Under the pieces are notes generated by a model. That model did no database searches, was not told the DNA's origin, and saw only the letters and a program-made list of their open reading frames with translations. The translations under genes and the position numbers were made by a program. From an uncultured Planctomycetales bacterium (lineage in GTDB: Bacteria; Planctomycetota; Planctomycetia; Pirellulales; S012-138), in the NCBI GenBank assembly GCA_937982665.1, contig CALJLD010000060.1, positions 1 to 64,000 of the forward strand: 64,000 bases of DNA. Direction: 5' to 3'. Shown here in pieces: positions 25,113-34,557 of the stretch (position 1 is the first letter of the stretch; the number at the start of each line of letters is the position of its first letter).

Positions 25113-26135
25113 CTATGCCGGCAAGCTGTCAATGAACTGTCTTTGCCCTGGCGTCAGCGCGTCTTTCTGTGCTTCATCAAATACGTTGGCGGACTCAAGC
25201 TTTGCGTGCGTGCCTTCGATTGCGGTTCCTTCGTCATCGAGCGTAACAAAGGTTGCCCCGAACAAAGAGGCGCCGGAAAAGACCGCACCACTGAGATCAC
25301 AGCCGGCGAAATCCGCGCCTTCGACGTCAGCGTTTGTGAAGTCCGCGCCGCGCAAGTCGGCTTGTTGTAATCGAGCGTTGCTCAAGTTCGCGTCGCGAAA
25401 GTTTGCTTCACGCAAGTTGCACTTGCGGAAGTCGGCATCGCGAAGTTGTGCGCCCCCCGCGCTCAGCCCGGCAAGGTCTCGGCCGGAAGCGTTAATACTT
25501 CGCAAGTCTTTACCAGCGAAATCCCGGCGATCGATGGCCTGACGTGCTTCTTGACGAGACAAAGTTGGGGCCAGATACCTCTGCTCCAGCCAGGGGTCTG
25601 CCGTGTTGTGGTAACCGGTTTCGGCCTCCCAATAACCCAGCCGATCTTCGCTCAACAACTCAATTCGCTCGAGCCACTTCAGGCTCTTGTAGAAATAGCG
25701 GCCCGGCGTCACGGTCCGCACAGGCCCTCCATGTTCGGTCGGCAGCGGCGCGCCTTCGTAATGCAATGCGGCAAACGTCCCTAGCTCAATAACATCCGCC
25801 AGTGGCAGCGACGTGCTGTGGTTGCGTTCGCTGCGAGCGACAAACGAAACGAACTGCGCTGTTTCCCGCGGCGCAGCCAGCGCGATGAGATCGGGAATCA
25901 GCACGCCGGAAAACGTCGCCCCCAGCTTGGACCAACGCGTGACGCAATGGATGTCCAGCTCAAAATCCTGCTGAGGCATTGCCAGCAAGTCGCTCACAGA
26001 GAACTCGCGCGGTTCGTCGACTTCGCCAACTATGGTAACCGTCCAAGGACGGTCATCGCGCCGCGGCGCTTTCTCGCCGGTGATCGGCCATTTATCTCGC
26101 GCGACGAGTTGCTGATTGGGAGGGAGCCTGGTCAT
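25113..26135 (-). CDS. Molybdopterin-dependent oxidoreductase fused to pentapeptide repeats
   Basis: 340 aa. Residues 1-175 form an oxidoreductase molybdopterin-binding domain of the sulfite oxidase/MsrP type: WTVTIVGEVDEPREFSVSDL, the metal-ligand cysteine in LDIHCVTRWSKLGATFSGV, and the pterin-contacting region GGPVRTVTPGRYFYKSLKWLERIEL. Residues from about 215 to 300 are pentapeptide repeats (ADFRKCNLREANFRDANLSN and following), which fold as a right-handed beta-helix. The C-terminus is a short acidic tail. No signal peptide or membrane helix is seen, so it is likely cytoplasmic. The reaction is unknown. Confidence 0.85.
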   Translation of the reverse strand: MTRLPPNQQLVARDKWPITGEKAPRRDDRPWTVTIVGEVDEPREFSVSDLLAMPQQDFELDIHCVTRWSKLGATFSGVLIPDLIALAAPRETAQFVSFVARSERNHSTSLPLADVIELGTFAALHYEGAPLPTEHGGPVRTVTPGRYFYKSLKWLERIELLSEDRLGYWEAETGYHNTADPWLEQRYLAPTLSRQEARQAIDRRDFAGKDLRSINASGRDLAGLSAGGAQLRDADFRKCNLREANFRDANLSNARLQQADLRGADFTNADVEGADFAGCDLSGAVFSGASLFGATFVTLDDEGTAIEGTHAKLESANVFDEAQKDALTPGQRQFIDSLPA

Positions 26136-26226
26136 CGCTTCAATGCTCTTTGGCGAATTGCCTTTCGGTCTCGATCAACATCGTTTTCTGGCTCGGGACG
26201 CACGGCGCGATCCCGCCGCCCAGACT

Positions 26227-26757
26227 TCATCTGCGTTGCGAGTTTTTTATTTCCTCAATCTTAGATTCGAGAACCTGAATAAACAGGTCATTTGCTCGTG
26301 CATTAATCTCGCTGACACTTGGCACGGCGCTACTTGAATGCGTTGACCATTCACGCCAATCAAACTCAGACCCCACGTAAACGGGGATTGCATAGTTGAT
26401 GACGTATTCGTCGACACCAAATTCCCTGCGATCACGTGCCGACAATGTTATCTCCCCTGAGCGAATGAGTGTCGAAAGTTCTGCAAGGCCTTCCTTTTCA
26501 AGCTCGCGACAGTAACTAGACGAAATCTCGCCGCTTTCGAGAGACGCTTGGAGCAAGCCGAATTCATCCGGTTCCATCTCTTCGAGCGGTATTGAATAAG
26601 AACGAGGAAGCCGTGGCCCAAGCTCGATCACACTATTCGAATACGCAATGTAGAGCCAGAAGGCGGCAACCCCACAGAATAGGATTGCAAGTACAGAAAG
26701 CACCAGAGCAAAAGGGCGCACCCGTCGCGACTCACTGGATGCTTTTATGCGATTCAC
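26227..26757 (-). CDS. Hypothetical single-pass membrane protein
   Basis: 176 aa with one N-terminal membrane helix (residues 15-40: PFALVLSVLAILFCGVAAFW) and a large acidic domain outside. The start is a GTG with GGGAG six bases upstream. The rest has no family I recognise. It lies 92 bp after the PQQ-propeller gene on the same strand. Function unknown. Confidence 0.65.
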   Translation of the reverse strand: MNRIKASSESRRVRPFALVLSVLAILFCGVAAFWLYIAYSNSVIELGPRLPRSYSIPLEEMEPDEFGLLQASLESGEISSSYCRELEKEGLAELSTLIRSGEITLSARDRREFGVDEYVINYAIPVYVGSEFDWREWSTHSSSAVPSVSEINARANDLFIQVLESKIEEIKNSQRR

Positions 26758-26849
26758 CCGCTTCTCCCATCGTGTGCCAGGATCGACAAGAAGCGTCCCC
26801 CGGTGTGTTGATCAACATGGAAGTCGTACTGCAAACGGAACTGTTAATG

Positions 26850-28544
26850 CTACTCTTCCATCAACGGCAGTTCATAGCATGCGGCCTCTAAATGATTCCG
26901 TAATAAAAGATACTTGCCGGAAATTGCGGGATTGTTCCAGGTGCGGTCTTCAAACGGTTGAATCCGGCCCAATTCCTCAAAGCTCTCCGGCGTTGCACGC
27001 ACCAGTGCCAGCTCGCCAGTTTCCGCCTGGACGATGATCTTTTGAGTGGGGATCTTGTCGCCAACAAGTATCACTTGCCCGTGCCCATAAGTGCCGGCAC
27101 GAACCTTCCATTGCCGCTTGCCGGTTCTCCATTCCACGCACGTCAAGATTCGCGCATCAAGGCCGTACAGGTAATCGCCTTGCACCAGGACGTTTGTGAA
27201 CTTGCTCTTAAGATTGTTGCTCAGCCAGATGAGTCCCGAAGAAAACCGGCCATCATCGTCGCGCGAAACCTGGATCAACGCATCGCCGGATGTATAACCG
27301 GCCGAAACGAATACGTGATTGTCCGGAAGCACAACTGGCTGAGAAACCAGCGGGTGAGCGAAGCCACCTTGCCAGGGCCAAGGGTGTTCCCAAAGCAGAT
27401 CAAGCGACTCTGGATCAAACGCGGCGATGCCTTTGTTGTTGATGTGCAGCACCTGCGGCACGCCGCAGATTGTTCGCAAGGTAGGCGAGACATAGAAGTC
27501 CGTTCCTCCCAACTCCGCATCACCACCACGGACCGCAGGTTGCGGATGAGAATCGGTCGTATCCAAGCGATATCCAACCAACTGCGCGTTTCCGCTGCCG
27601 CCGGCGCTCACGATCACGTGTGGCTCGGCAATTAATGGAGAAGCGGAGTAGCCCCAGTTCGCGTTGATGCTTTCAGTGTGTTCGAAGATATCGGCTTCCC
27701 AAAGTCGCTCGCCTGTTGTTGCGTCGAAACAGGCTAACAAACCGGCCGAACCGACCGCGTAGATGCGACCGTCATAATAAGTGGGCGTGGCACGCGGCCC
27801 GTCTCCGGCGACGTTGCTCTCAAACACCACCGCGTCATCGTCATCGGTCTGTGCATTCCGCCAAATCAACTCGCCGGTCAGCAGTTCGAAACAAGAGACG
27901 TACTCCGCATCACCGCGCAGTTCCTGCGTGTAGGCACGCTCGCCTACTATGGCGAAGGAACTATGCGCGGCGCCCAAGGAATTTTCGGCGCCTTGCTCGA
28001 TTCGCCATAACTCGCGCGGCGGGTTGGCATCCCAATCGGCGGCCAACGACACGTTCGGCACAATGCCATCGCGGTTCTCGCCCAAGAAGCCGGGGTAGTC
28101 GAGCACGGGGTTGGGAACGACTGGTTCCGAGTCTGGCGCCAATTGGACGTTGGCATCCAAGTTGACGTAGGCATCTTCCACCCAACGCCAGGTCAAACTG
28201 AACGAGGCGTCTCCATCGGCATAGTCAATGCGGAAGAGAGAAATCAAGACTATGACAACCAGGGCGATAACACCCTGCACGCGCCACCATCGCGCGGAGC
28301 GAAAACCAAGACGGGCGAAGAAAAGTTCCCAAACCAGCAGGCTCAACACAGCCACGCCTGTGGCGATTTGAGTCACAACAATCTGCAGGCCGCGAGCCGT
28401 ATCGACATCATCAAGAATCACCCACGTTGTCAGCCAGATACCGCCGTACACCAACAAAATCAGGACCGCAGGCCACCAACGGATGCGCGTGCTCTCGCGC
28501 GTTGAAGAGTTTTTCGTCTCTGGATTGGTTGACTGGTCTGACAT
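26850..28544 (-). CDS. PQQ-like beta-propeller protein with N-terminal membrane helices
   Basis: 564 aa. Three membrane helices lie in residues 20-115. After a linker beginning near 130 with the phrase DYPGFLGENRDGIVP, the rest is a PQQ-like (BamB-type) beta-propeller with repeated blades, for example LACFDATTGERLWEADIFE, IAAFDPESLDLLWEHPWPW and LTCVEWRTGKRQWKVRAG. Such proteins are common in planctomycetes and their function is mostly unknown; they are not proven to bind PQQ. The propeller should face the periplasm. Confidence 0.85.
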   Translation of the reverse strand: MSDQSTNPETKNSSTRESTRIRWWPAVLILLVYGGIWLTTWVILDDVDTARGLQIVVTQIATGVAVLSLLVWELFFARLGFRSARWWRVQGVIALVVIVLISLFRIDYADGDASFSLTWRWVEDAYVNLDANVQLAPDSEPVVPNPVLDYPGFLGENRDGIVPNVSLAADWDANPPRELWRIEQGAENSLGAAHSSFAIVGERAYTQELRGDAEYVSCFELLTGELIWRNAQTDDDDAVVFESNVAGDGPRATPTYYDGRIYAVGSAGLLACFDATTGERLWEADIFEHTESINANWGYSASPLIAEPHVIVSAGGSGNAQLVGYRLDTTDSHPQPAVRGGDAELGGTDFYVSPTLRTICGVPQVLHINNKGIAAFDPESLDLLWEHPWPWQGGFAHPLVSQPVVLPDNHVFVSAGYTSGDALIQVSRDDDGRFSSGLIWLSNNLKSKFTNVLVQGDYLYGLDARILTCVEWRTGKRQWKVRAGTYGHGQVILVGDKIPTQKIIVQAETGELALVRATPESFEELGRIQPFEDRTWNNPAISGKYLLLRNHLEAACYELPLMEE

Positions 28545-28751
28545 GCTCGCTCATTTGCTGGGTGTACGATGATACTCCAGCTTATCGGCCAAACGTCATG
28601 AATTGAAAGGGCCGAATTGGCATTACGGCGGCGATTGGACTAACCTTGCAGCGAACGGATCCTTGCTTGCTCCAGCAATCTTGGATCGGCAATCTTGTTT
28701 CATCGATGCCAAGAGCTTTTCGCCGTTAACCCAATCTCGAAGCCTGGTGCC

Positions 28752-29888
28752 ATGCTCTCGAAAGTCAAACTAAGTTGCGCCTTACTTGCTTGTGCGTCTT
28801 CCTTGCCGCGATTCCGGTTGCCGTCATTCCGGGTGGTGATCGCGTTGGCCGGTGTGATGACAGCAATGTGGCTGACGAGTGCAGGCGATTTCGCATGCGC
28901 TCAGGAACCTGCTGATGCTCAGGCCAGCGTTGCTTTGGAATTGGTGTCGGTCGCAAAAATTTCCGACTCCGCGCCGCACAGCGCTTTCACCGACTTGATT
29001 TGGCATGATGGTTTCTATTGCGTGTTTCGGGAAGGGGCCCGTCATGTTTCGGAAGAAGCCAGCATTCGCGTGCTGTACTCGCCTGATGGCGGTGAATGGA
29101 ATTCCGTGGCTGAGATTGCGGTTGAAGGCATTGACCTCCGCGACGCCAAGATTTCCGTCACACCCTCAGGCAAGCTTGCTTTACTTTGCGGCGCTGCGGA
29201 ACGAGAAGGCTCGGGACCGGCCACACGGCACCGCAACTTTCTTTACACCAGTTCCAATGGCCGCGATTGGGACGGGCCGCAAGAAGCCGCCCGAGAAAAC
29301 ACCTGGCTGTGGAGGATCACCTGGCACGGCGAGGATGCCTATGGCGTTGGCTATGAAGTTGCTCCGCAAAAGCGGGCAGCCAAGGAATATGGAACAACGC
29401 TTTGGCGCGGCCGCGAAAACGCCAAGATGGAAACCATCATTGAGCCGCTATTCACCGAGAATGGTCCCACGGAATCCACCTTGCGTTTCGGTAGCGACGA
29501 AACGCTCTATTGCCTGCAACGTCGCGATGGCCGGCCGACAAACACGGCGATCCTTGGCCACAGCAGGCCGCCATACCAGGATTGGACCTGGCGAGATTTG
29601 GGTGCGTACTATGGCGGGCCCAACTTCCTGCAAGTGACTGCTGACGACGCGCAAGCCTGGATCGCAGGCGGACGGTTGCATGTTGCCGATAAGGGATCGC
29701 GAACAGTGCTGTGCGAACTGGACGTCGACGACGCCAAGCTGATTCCGCTACTGGAATTACCTTCCGGCGGCGATACTAGTTACCCAGGCCTGGTCTGGCG
29801 CGAGAATCGACTCTATGTGAGCTACTATTCCAGCCACGAAGGCAAGACAAGCATCTACTTCGCCGAAGTAAAAGTTACGGCGAAGTAA
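28752..29888 (+). CDS. Secreted sialidase-fold protein
   Basis: 378 aa from the ATG at 28752. A long, basic N-terminus with a hydrophobic stretch (VVIALAGVMTAMWLTSAG) and the site FACAQ near residue 50 suggests export. The body has repeats of the kind found in six-bladed sialidase/exo-alpha-sialidase propellers: IRVLYSPDGGEWNSVAEI, FLYTSSNGRDWDGPQEA, and SYPGLVWRENRLYVSYYSSH. These resemble Asp-boxes but are not perfect. Glycosidase activity is possible but not shown. The stop is 9 bp from the convergent stop of the peptidase gene. Confidence 0.7.
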   Translation: MLSKVKLSCALLACASSLPRFRLPSFRVVIALAGVMTAMWLTSAGDFACAQEPADAQASVALELVSVAKISDSAPHSAFTDLIWHDGFYCVFREGARHVSEEASIRVLYSPDGGEWNSVAEIAVEGIDLRDAKISVTPSGKLALLCGAAEREGSGPATRHRNFLYTSSNGRDWDGPQEAARENTWLWRITWHGEDAYGVGYEVAPQKRAAKEYGTTLWRGRENAKMETIIEPLFTENGPTESTLRFGSDETLYCLQRRDGRPTNTAILGHSRPPYQDWTWRDLGAYYGGPNFLQVTADDAQAWIAGGRLHVADKGSRTVLCELDVDDAKLIPLLELPSGGDTSYPGLVWRENRLYVSYYSSHEGKTSIYFAEVKVTAK

Positions 29889-29897
29889 GTGATCTCC

Positions 29898-31916
29898 TCA
29901 GTTGCCTGTGGCCTGGTCAAATGCTTGCTGCCCACCGACGACGGGCAGTTCCAGTGAAGTACCGTCCAAGTCAATCGTCAGCTCCGTTCCGGCTTCCGGC
30001 CAGAGGGTGAAGTCGCGATCGCTGGACATGATCATCAGGCCAATCTGCTGGCCGGCCCGAATGACCTGATCGTCCGGCTGCAGATCGAATGTCATCTCGT
30101 AGAACTTGCCGGGCACCAGCGGTTCGCTCTCTGTGAGTGACTTGTAGTTCTGCGGATCAGCCCAACCTCGCGTGATCAGGTTGTCGGTAATCGGCGTTCG
30201 CGACCTTCCGCGGCCACGCCCACGTCCACGGCGCCCCCGCTGACCTTGGTTCTCTTCGCCTTCCGGTTGCGGCCTTTCCGCCCAGGGAAGCGAGACCAGC
30301 CACACGGAAAGATTTGCCGCCGGCTTGCTGCTGGCCAGTTTGATTGTGATTCGCGGCGTTCCGGAGATGTGCAAGTCTTCCGTCAACTCCGCAGTGGCGT
30401 AGATCAGCCGGTTTTCGGACTCCTCCGCCTGGGCCAACGTCGCGCCGTCGTGACTCACGTCATCGATCAGCTTCTCCACGCTGGCTCCGCCTGACCGATT
30501 GCTTTGCGTCGCGGCAGGGCTGAGTGAACCAACTTTGTTACCGCCTGCGGAAAGGCGAAGCGTCACGGGGGCTGAATCCGGATGAGGATAGTCTTCGTAC
30601 GAAGTTGGCTCCTGCCGATTGGCCTCTTCACGAACGACCCATGCGCGGGGATCATTCTCGACGCCGTTTTCGATTCCGTACAAATAGCGTGTGAACCAGC
30701 GGTTCATCATGGAAAACGGCGGCGGCCCTCCATGCCCTCCCTGATGGAAAAAGCATTGGACCGGGACGCCCTTCTCCTTCAACGCCTGATAGATCCGCAC
30801 GCTGTGTTCCGGAACGACGTTCCAATCGTTGAAGCCGTGGGCGATCAGCGTGGCGGCTTTGAGCGGACCAAGATCATTCAGGTAATCGCGGCCGGCCCAA
30901 AACTCATTGTAGTCGCCAGTCACACGGTCAAAGTTGGCCATCAACTCGTCTTCGCGGACGAGTGTGTTACAGCCATCGCGACCCTCAGGATCGCCGCTGT
31001 GGATGTAGTCATACAACACGTCGATATCTTCGCCCATGTAACCGCCTGGGTGGCGGATGAGTCCGTTTGAGCGGTAGTAATGGTAGTATGAAGTATTGGG
31101 TGCGATGGGGATGATTGCTTCCAATCCGTCAACACCGGTGGTGGCCGCCGCGAGCGGAAGCGTTCCGTTGTACGAAGTGCCCGTCATTCCCACCTTGCCG
31201 GTACACCAACTTGTGGCGTCCACTTCTTCATCGCCATCAACTTCGGTATAACCCTTCGCGCGCCCGTTGAGCCAATCGACAATGGCCTTGGGTGCGAGCG
31301 ATTCGTTGTCGCCGCCCACGGTTGGGCAGCCTTCGGACAATCCGGTGCCCGGCGAACAAGAATGCACAACTGCAAAGCCGCGCGGAACCCAGTTGTTGAT
31401 TTCGCTACGAGAAATGATCGGCCGGTTAATACGGGCTTGAATCTCCGGCGGGTGCTCGCGCACCGGCGGCTCTGCGCCAAGTTCCTGCTCCGGATTCCAG
31501 AAGAACTCGCGGTTTGCCCCGGATGTGCCTGAGTAATAAGGACTCGTGGCATAGATGACGGGAACCTTCAGGCCTTCGGTTTCTGTCTGCTTGGGCCGCG
31601 TGACGTCCACGTGCATGCGGTCAAGCTTGCCGTCCTTGTCGGAATCGAACGAAGTCTCCACCCAAAGGTCGTACTGAATCCACTCATCGGGATTGTTGAA
31701 CGCTTCCACTACCTGGGCTTCGCCGTTCTCGAAATTCGGTTTGGCCGCATTGCCGTCATCCTGCGCGCGAACCGCGTCAGTGGCGTTCTGTTGGTTGCCA
31801 CCTTGCTGATCTTGCGAACCCGCTCGACTGGCCGAATAGGCCAAGAGCGATACCAAGACAATCGTCAACGTGGAAACAAGAACCGGCTTCACGCGAGCTT
31901 TTTGGGACAACTTCAT
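29898..31916 (-). CDS. CocE/PepX-type S15 hydrolase (secreted)
   Basis: 672 aa with a signal peptide (residues 1-31). The alpha/beta hydrolase domain has the nucleophile in GMTGTSYNGTLPL (Ser248), an acid in AHGFNDWNVVPEH, and the histidine in FFHQGGHGGPP, matching the Xaa-Pro dipeptidyl-peptidase and cocaine esterase family. The C-terminal jelly-roll shows LITRGWADPQNYKSL and VIRAGQQIGLMIMSSDRDF. An EF-hand-like acidic loop (DSDKDGKLD) is near residue 91. A short run of about nine Arg-Gly pairs interrupts the C-terminal domain near residue 565. Probably an exported peptidase or esterase. Confidence 0.85.
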   Translation of the reverse strand: MKLSQKARVKPVLVSTLTIVLVSLLAYSASRAGSQDQQGGNQQNATDAVRAQDDGNAAKPNFENGEAQVVEAFNNPDEWIQYDLWVETSFDSDKDGKLDRMHVDVTRPKQTETEGLKVPVIYATSPYYSGTSGANREFFWNPEQELGAEPPVREHPPEIQARINRPIISRSEINNWVPRGFAVVHSCSPGTGLSEGCPTVGGDNESLAPKAIVDWLNGRAKGYTEVDGDEEVDATSWCTGKVGMTGTSYNGTLPLAAATTGVDGLEAIIPIAPNTSYYHYYRSNGLIRHPGGYMGEDIDVLYDYIHSGDPEGRDGCNTLVREDELMANFDRVTGDYNEFWAGRDYLNDLGPLKAATLIAHGFNDWNVVPEHSVRIYQALKEKGVPVQCFFHQGGHGGPPPFSMMNRWFTRYLYGIENGVENDPRAWVVREEANRQEPTSYEDYPHPDSAPVTLRLSAGGNKVGSLSPAATQSNRSGGASVEKLIDDVSHDGATLAQAEESENRLIYATAELTEDLHISGTPRITIKLASSKPAANLSVWLVSLPWAERPQPEGEENQGQRGRRGRGRGRGRSRTPITDNLITRGWADPQNYKSLTESEPLVPGKFYEMTFDLQPDDQVIRAGQQIGLMIMSSDRDFTLWPEAGTELTIDLDGTSLELPVVGGQQAFDQATGN

Positions 31917-32107
31917 ATCTCACCCGTTGAAGAATGAATTTGGTACTTTCGCAGCCTGCGCCTGGCTCGAACCCATCGCTTTTGCGGGAACAGGCTGGCG
32001 TTGCATTGGGCAATAGTATAAGAGCCAGTCTCGCACGATGCTCGCTGTATTTCGACAATTCGCGCGCGGCAGAAAAAGTCACTCAACGCGTGTGTGTAAA
32101 GGCAAAC

Positions 32108-33253
32108 TCAGGGCGATAGCTCCAGCAATTCGCCATAGATTTCCTGCAAGCGATCCAGCCGCGTGCGGAACGAAAGGTCCGTTTCGACGCGTTTTCTGGC
32201 AGCATCGATGCGCTCGGCTGTCTCTTGCTTGTCCGTAATCGCGCGGACAATCGCGTCGGCGAGTTGTTGCGGTTCGCGTGGCGGAACAATCAGGGCATCC
32301 GTGCCGGGCCGGACGAGTTGCGTTGTGCCGCCGACGTCGGTCGCCACGATGGGCAACCGGCAAGCCATTGCTTCGACAAGGACAGTCGGCGTGCCTTCGT
32401 AATCAGAAGATTGCACAAAGAGATCAAACGCATGGTACAAATCGCGCATGTCTCCGCGGTGGCCCAGCATTGTGCATTCGTTGGTCAGGCCAAGTCGTTC
32501 GATGCATTCGCGAATCTCCTGATCCTTGCTGCCGGTGCCACAGATGAACAGCCGCAGCTCAGGGTGATCCGGTTTCAAAAGCGCGAGCGTCTCCGCAAGG
32601 ACGTCAAATCGCTTTTGCGGTTCAACACGACCGACCCCGCACAAAGCGATTTGGCCCGGCTGGATTCCCAACTGCTCGCGGAGTTTCTCCCTCAGCCCTG
32701 GGGCCGGTTCGAAGTCTTCGGGGTCCACGCCGTTGAGCAACACGGTCACTTGCTCGGCTTTTCCGCCCGACCGTAAGTACGTGTCACGCAAGTCCTCTGA
32801 AACTGCAACAATCCGCGGAAAGGATCGAAGGATTCTTCGCTCGGCCGGGTAGTAGAAGAAGCGCTCGAGCGGTGTGTGACCCGTCCAGCCATGCAAGGTG
32901 GCGATCGGCAAGAAGTTTCGCTTGCGCAAAAGCCGCCATGTATGGAAGACCGGCTTATACCCATGCGCGTGAATGATACGCGGCTGCAACTGTTCCACAA
33001 TCTGTGTCAGTTGCTTGCCGACTTCTCGGTCCAGGACACCGCGCTGGCATATCTCGTGAATGTCGATTCCCAGCGATCGCGCCCTGTCTGTGAAACTGAA
33101 CTGCTCGTCAACCACGTCACGGATCACGCAGATGGACATGGCGAACCGCTGGGGGTCAATCCGCGAAGCGGTGCGCAGCACGATCTCTTCCGCACCACCG
33201 CCTGGGCCGGTGACACTCATGATTGTCAGAATGCGAGCGATGTCTTCCGACAT
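32108..33253 (-). CDS. Glycosyltransferase family 4 protein
   Basis: 381 aa from the ATG at 33253. GT-B fold: the N-terminal domain has IMSVTGPGGGAEEIVL, and the C-terminal domain has LCGVGRVEPQKRFDVLAETL and the EX7E-type motif in SSDYEGTPTVLVEAMACRLPIVATDVGG. An open frame continues to 33397 but is not family-like. It is about 8 kb from the glycan export cluster, so it may act on a different glycan. It lies 55 bp downstream of the MOSC gene on the same strand. Confidence 0.88.
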   Translation of the reverse strand: MSEDIARILTIMSVTGPGGGAEEIVLRTASRIDPQRFAMSICVIRDVVDEQFSFTDRARSLGIDIHEICQRGVLDREVGKQLTQIVEQLQPRIIHAHGYKPVFHTWRLLRKRNFLPIATLHGWTGHTPLERFFYYPAERRILRSFPRIVAVSEDLRDTYLRSGGKAEQVTVLLNGVDPEDFEPAPGLREKLREQLGIQPGQIALCGVGRVEPQKRFDVLAETLALLKPDHPELRLFICGTGSKDQEIRECIERLGLTNECTMLGHRGDMRDLYHAFDLFVQSSDYEGTPTVLVEAMACRLPIVATDVGGTTQLVRPGTDALIVPPREPQQLADAIVRAITDKQETAERIDAARKRVETDLSFRTRLDRLQEIYGELLELSP

Positions 33254-33308
33254 GCGAACGGCGCGAAGCAAGAAAATGCGAGATAAGTTACAGCGAGCGA
33301 GTTGATCG

Positions 33309-33800
33309 TTATTCGCCGGTTGGGCCGGAAGACGAAGCCACATCGGCCGGCAGCGGAACAACGCGGATCTCATCACCGACAGAGAAAGTGCCTGCATGAA
33401 GCACTCGACCGTGCACTCCCGCGCGGACCTGCGGCTTCAGCGCATCTTTCAGCCCCGGCTGCAAACGATCCATCAGCCCGCAGGGATGAGTCTCGCCTTC
33501 GACGCGAATCCGCACATCGCCGATTTCCAACATGCAGTCGAACGACTCGGCAAGCTTGAGGCCCCGCACCAGGACGTTAGCCCGGCGAGTGTGCCAGGGA
33601 ATATCGACGTTGAGTTCGCCTGTTGTTTCGTCCCATTGCTCGGCCGAAATGAATGTGACACCGCGATGGGGCGAACTCGGCAAGTCACCTTCGATGCCAC
33701 CAGCGACCGCGACTGTGGCTTCGTCGATCAACTGCATCGGCCCTTCTTTTTCAGTGCGGATGGCAATGGCTTCAATCTTGCCGGTCTGCTGTTCGCTCAT
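33309..33800 (-). CDS. MOSC domain protein
   Basis: 163 aa, essentially one MOSC domain (named after molybdenum cofactor sulfurase C-terminus). Visible features are the N-terminal GKIEAIAIRTEKEGPMQLID, the phrase GGIEGDLPSSPHRGVTFISAEQ, and the conserved cysteine in CGLMDRLQPGLKDAL. Stand-alone MOSC proteins are thought to handle molybdenum-cofactor or thiol-bound groups. Another molybdopterin protein is encoded about 7 kb away, but there is no direct operon link. Confidence 0.88.
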   Translation of the reverse strand: MSEQQTGKIEAIAIRTEKEGPMQLIDEATVAVAGGIEGDLPSSPHRGVTFISAEQWDETTGELNVDIPWHTRRANVLVRGLKLAESFDCMLEIGDVRIRVEGETHPCGLMDRLQPGLKDALKPQVRAGVHGRVLHAGTFSVGDEIRVVPLPADVASSSGPTGE

Positions 33801-33861
33801 GACTGCTGATATGCACTTTCTTACGCGGTGAAGCGGGTTGGAACCGCTTATTGTTTTGTTG

Positions 33862-34557
33862 TTACGATCTTATCGCCAAAGACATTGAATGCGTTTGGCC
33901 CTTTGCACTGCTGGGCCCCGCAACGTTCAACTTCTTCGGACCGCTGATGTATTGATTGTCGGCAAAAATGTAGCGAAGGGGAAGGTCCGCTGCGGAAGTC
34001 ACTCCAATACGCGGAGTTGTGAGGATCTCGCACACGGCATCGCGGATTTCGGGCTGATCCCGTGCCTCGGCAATGAACAGCGATCGGCCTTTCGTCAAAT
34101 CCCAGCCATTGAATTGGCGGTCAATCGCAAAGGCCTCGCATAGCCGGGCGGGTCCTCGGGCAAGGTCACGTACAGCATCGCGCCCTCGTCGTTGTCGCAT
34201 CAAAGACATTCCAGCGAGCGGGTGAACTGCACGAATCAAGGCGGCACAGCCGGTACCCTCGGCGTCAGCGACGGTGTTGAAACAATGCCGTGCGTGAATC
34301 ACATAGACATAGGCCGTGCCAGGCGGACCAAAAATTGCGGCCGTCTTGCGGTTGCTGCCGGCGACGGCATGACAGGCAGAATCTCCTTGGGGCAAGTAGG
34401 CTTCGGTTTCAACAATGCGGCCCAGAGTGGCGCCTTCTCGCGAACGCCTGACGATGAGCTTTCCTAACAGCTCACGCGCGACATCTCTCACATCGCGATC
34501 ATAGAACTCGCGCGGCAGTGGCGATGGATGTGTGATGGCGTTCGTTTCTTTACTCAT
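33862..34557 (-). CDS. mpg: DNA-3-methyladenine glycosylase (AAG/MPG family)
   Basis: 231 aa from the ATG at 34557. Family landmarks: REFYDRDVRDVARELLGKLIV, the catalytic glutamate in GRIVETEAYLPQGDSACHA, GTAYVYVIHARHCFNTVAD and the RARGP-like LARGPARLCEAF. It removes alkylated purines in base excision repair. The start overlaps the stop of the upstream kinase gene by 8 bp, so its translation is likely coupled to the kinase. The frame open to 34695 is only the kinase overlap. Confidence 0.92.
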   Translation of the reverse strand: MSKETNAITHPSPLPREFYDRDVRDVARELLGKLIVRRSREGATLGRIVETEAYLPQGDSACHAVAGSNRKTAAIFGPPGTAYVYVIHARHCFNTVADAEGTGCAALIRAVHPLAGMSLMRQRRGRDAVRDLARGPARLCEAFAIDRQFNGWDLTKGRSLFIAEARDQPEIRDAVCEILTTPRIGVTSAADLPLRYIFADNQYISGPKKLNVAGPSSAKGQTHSMSLAIRS

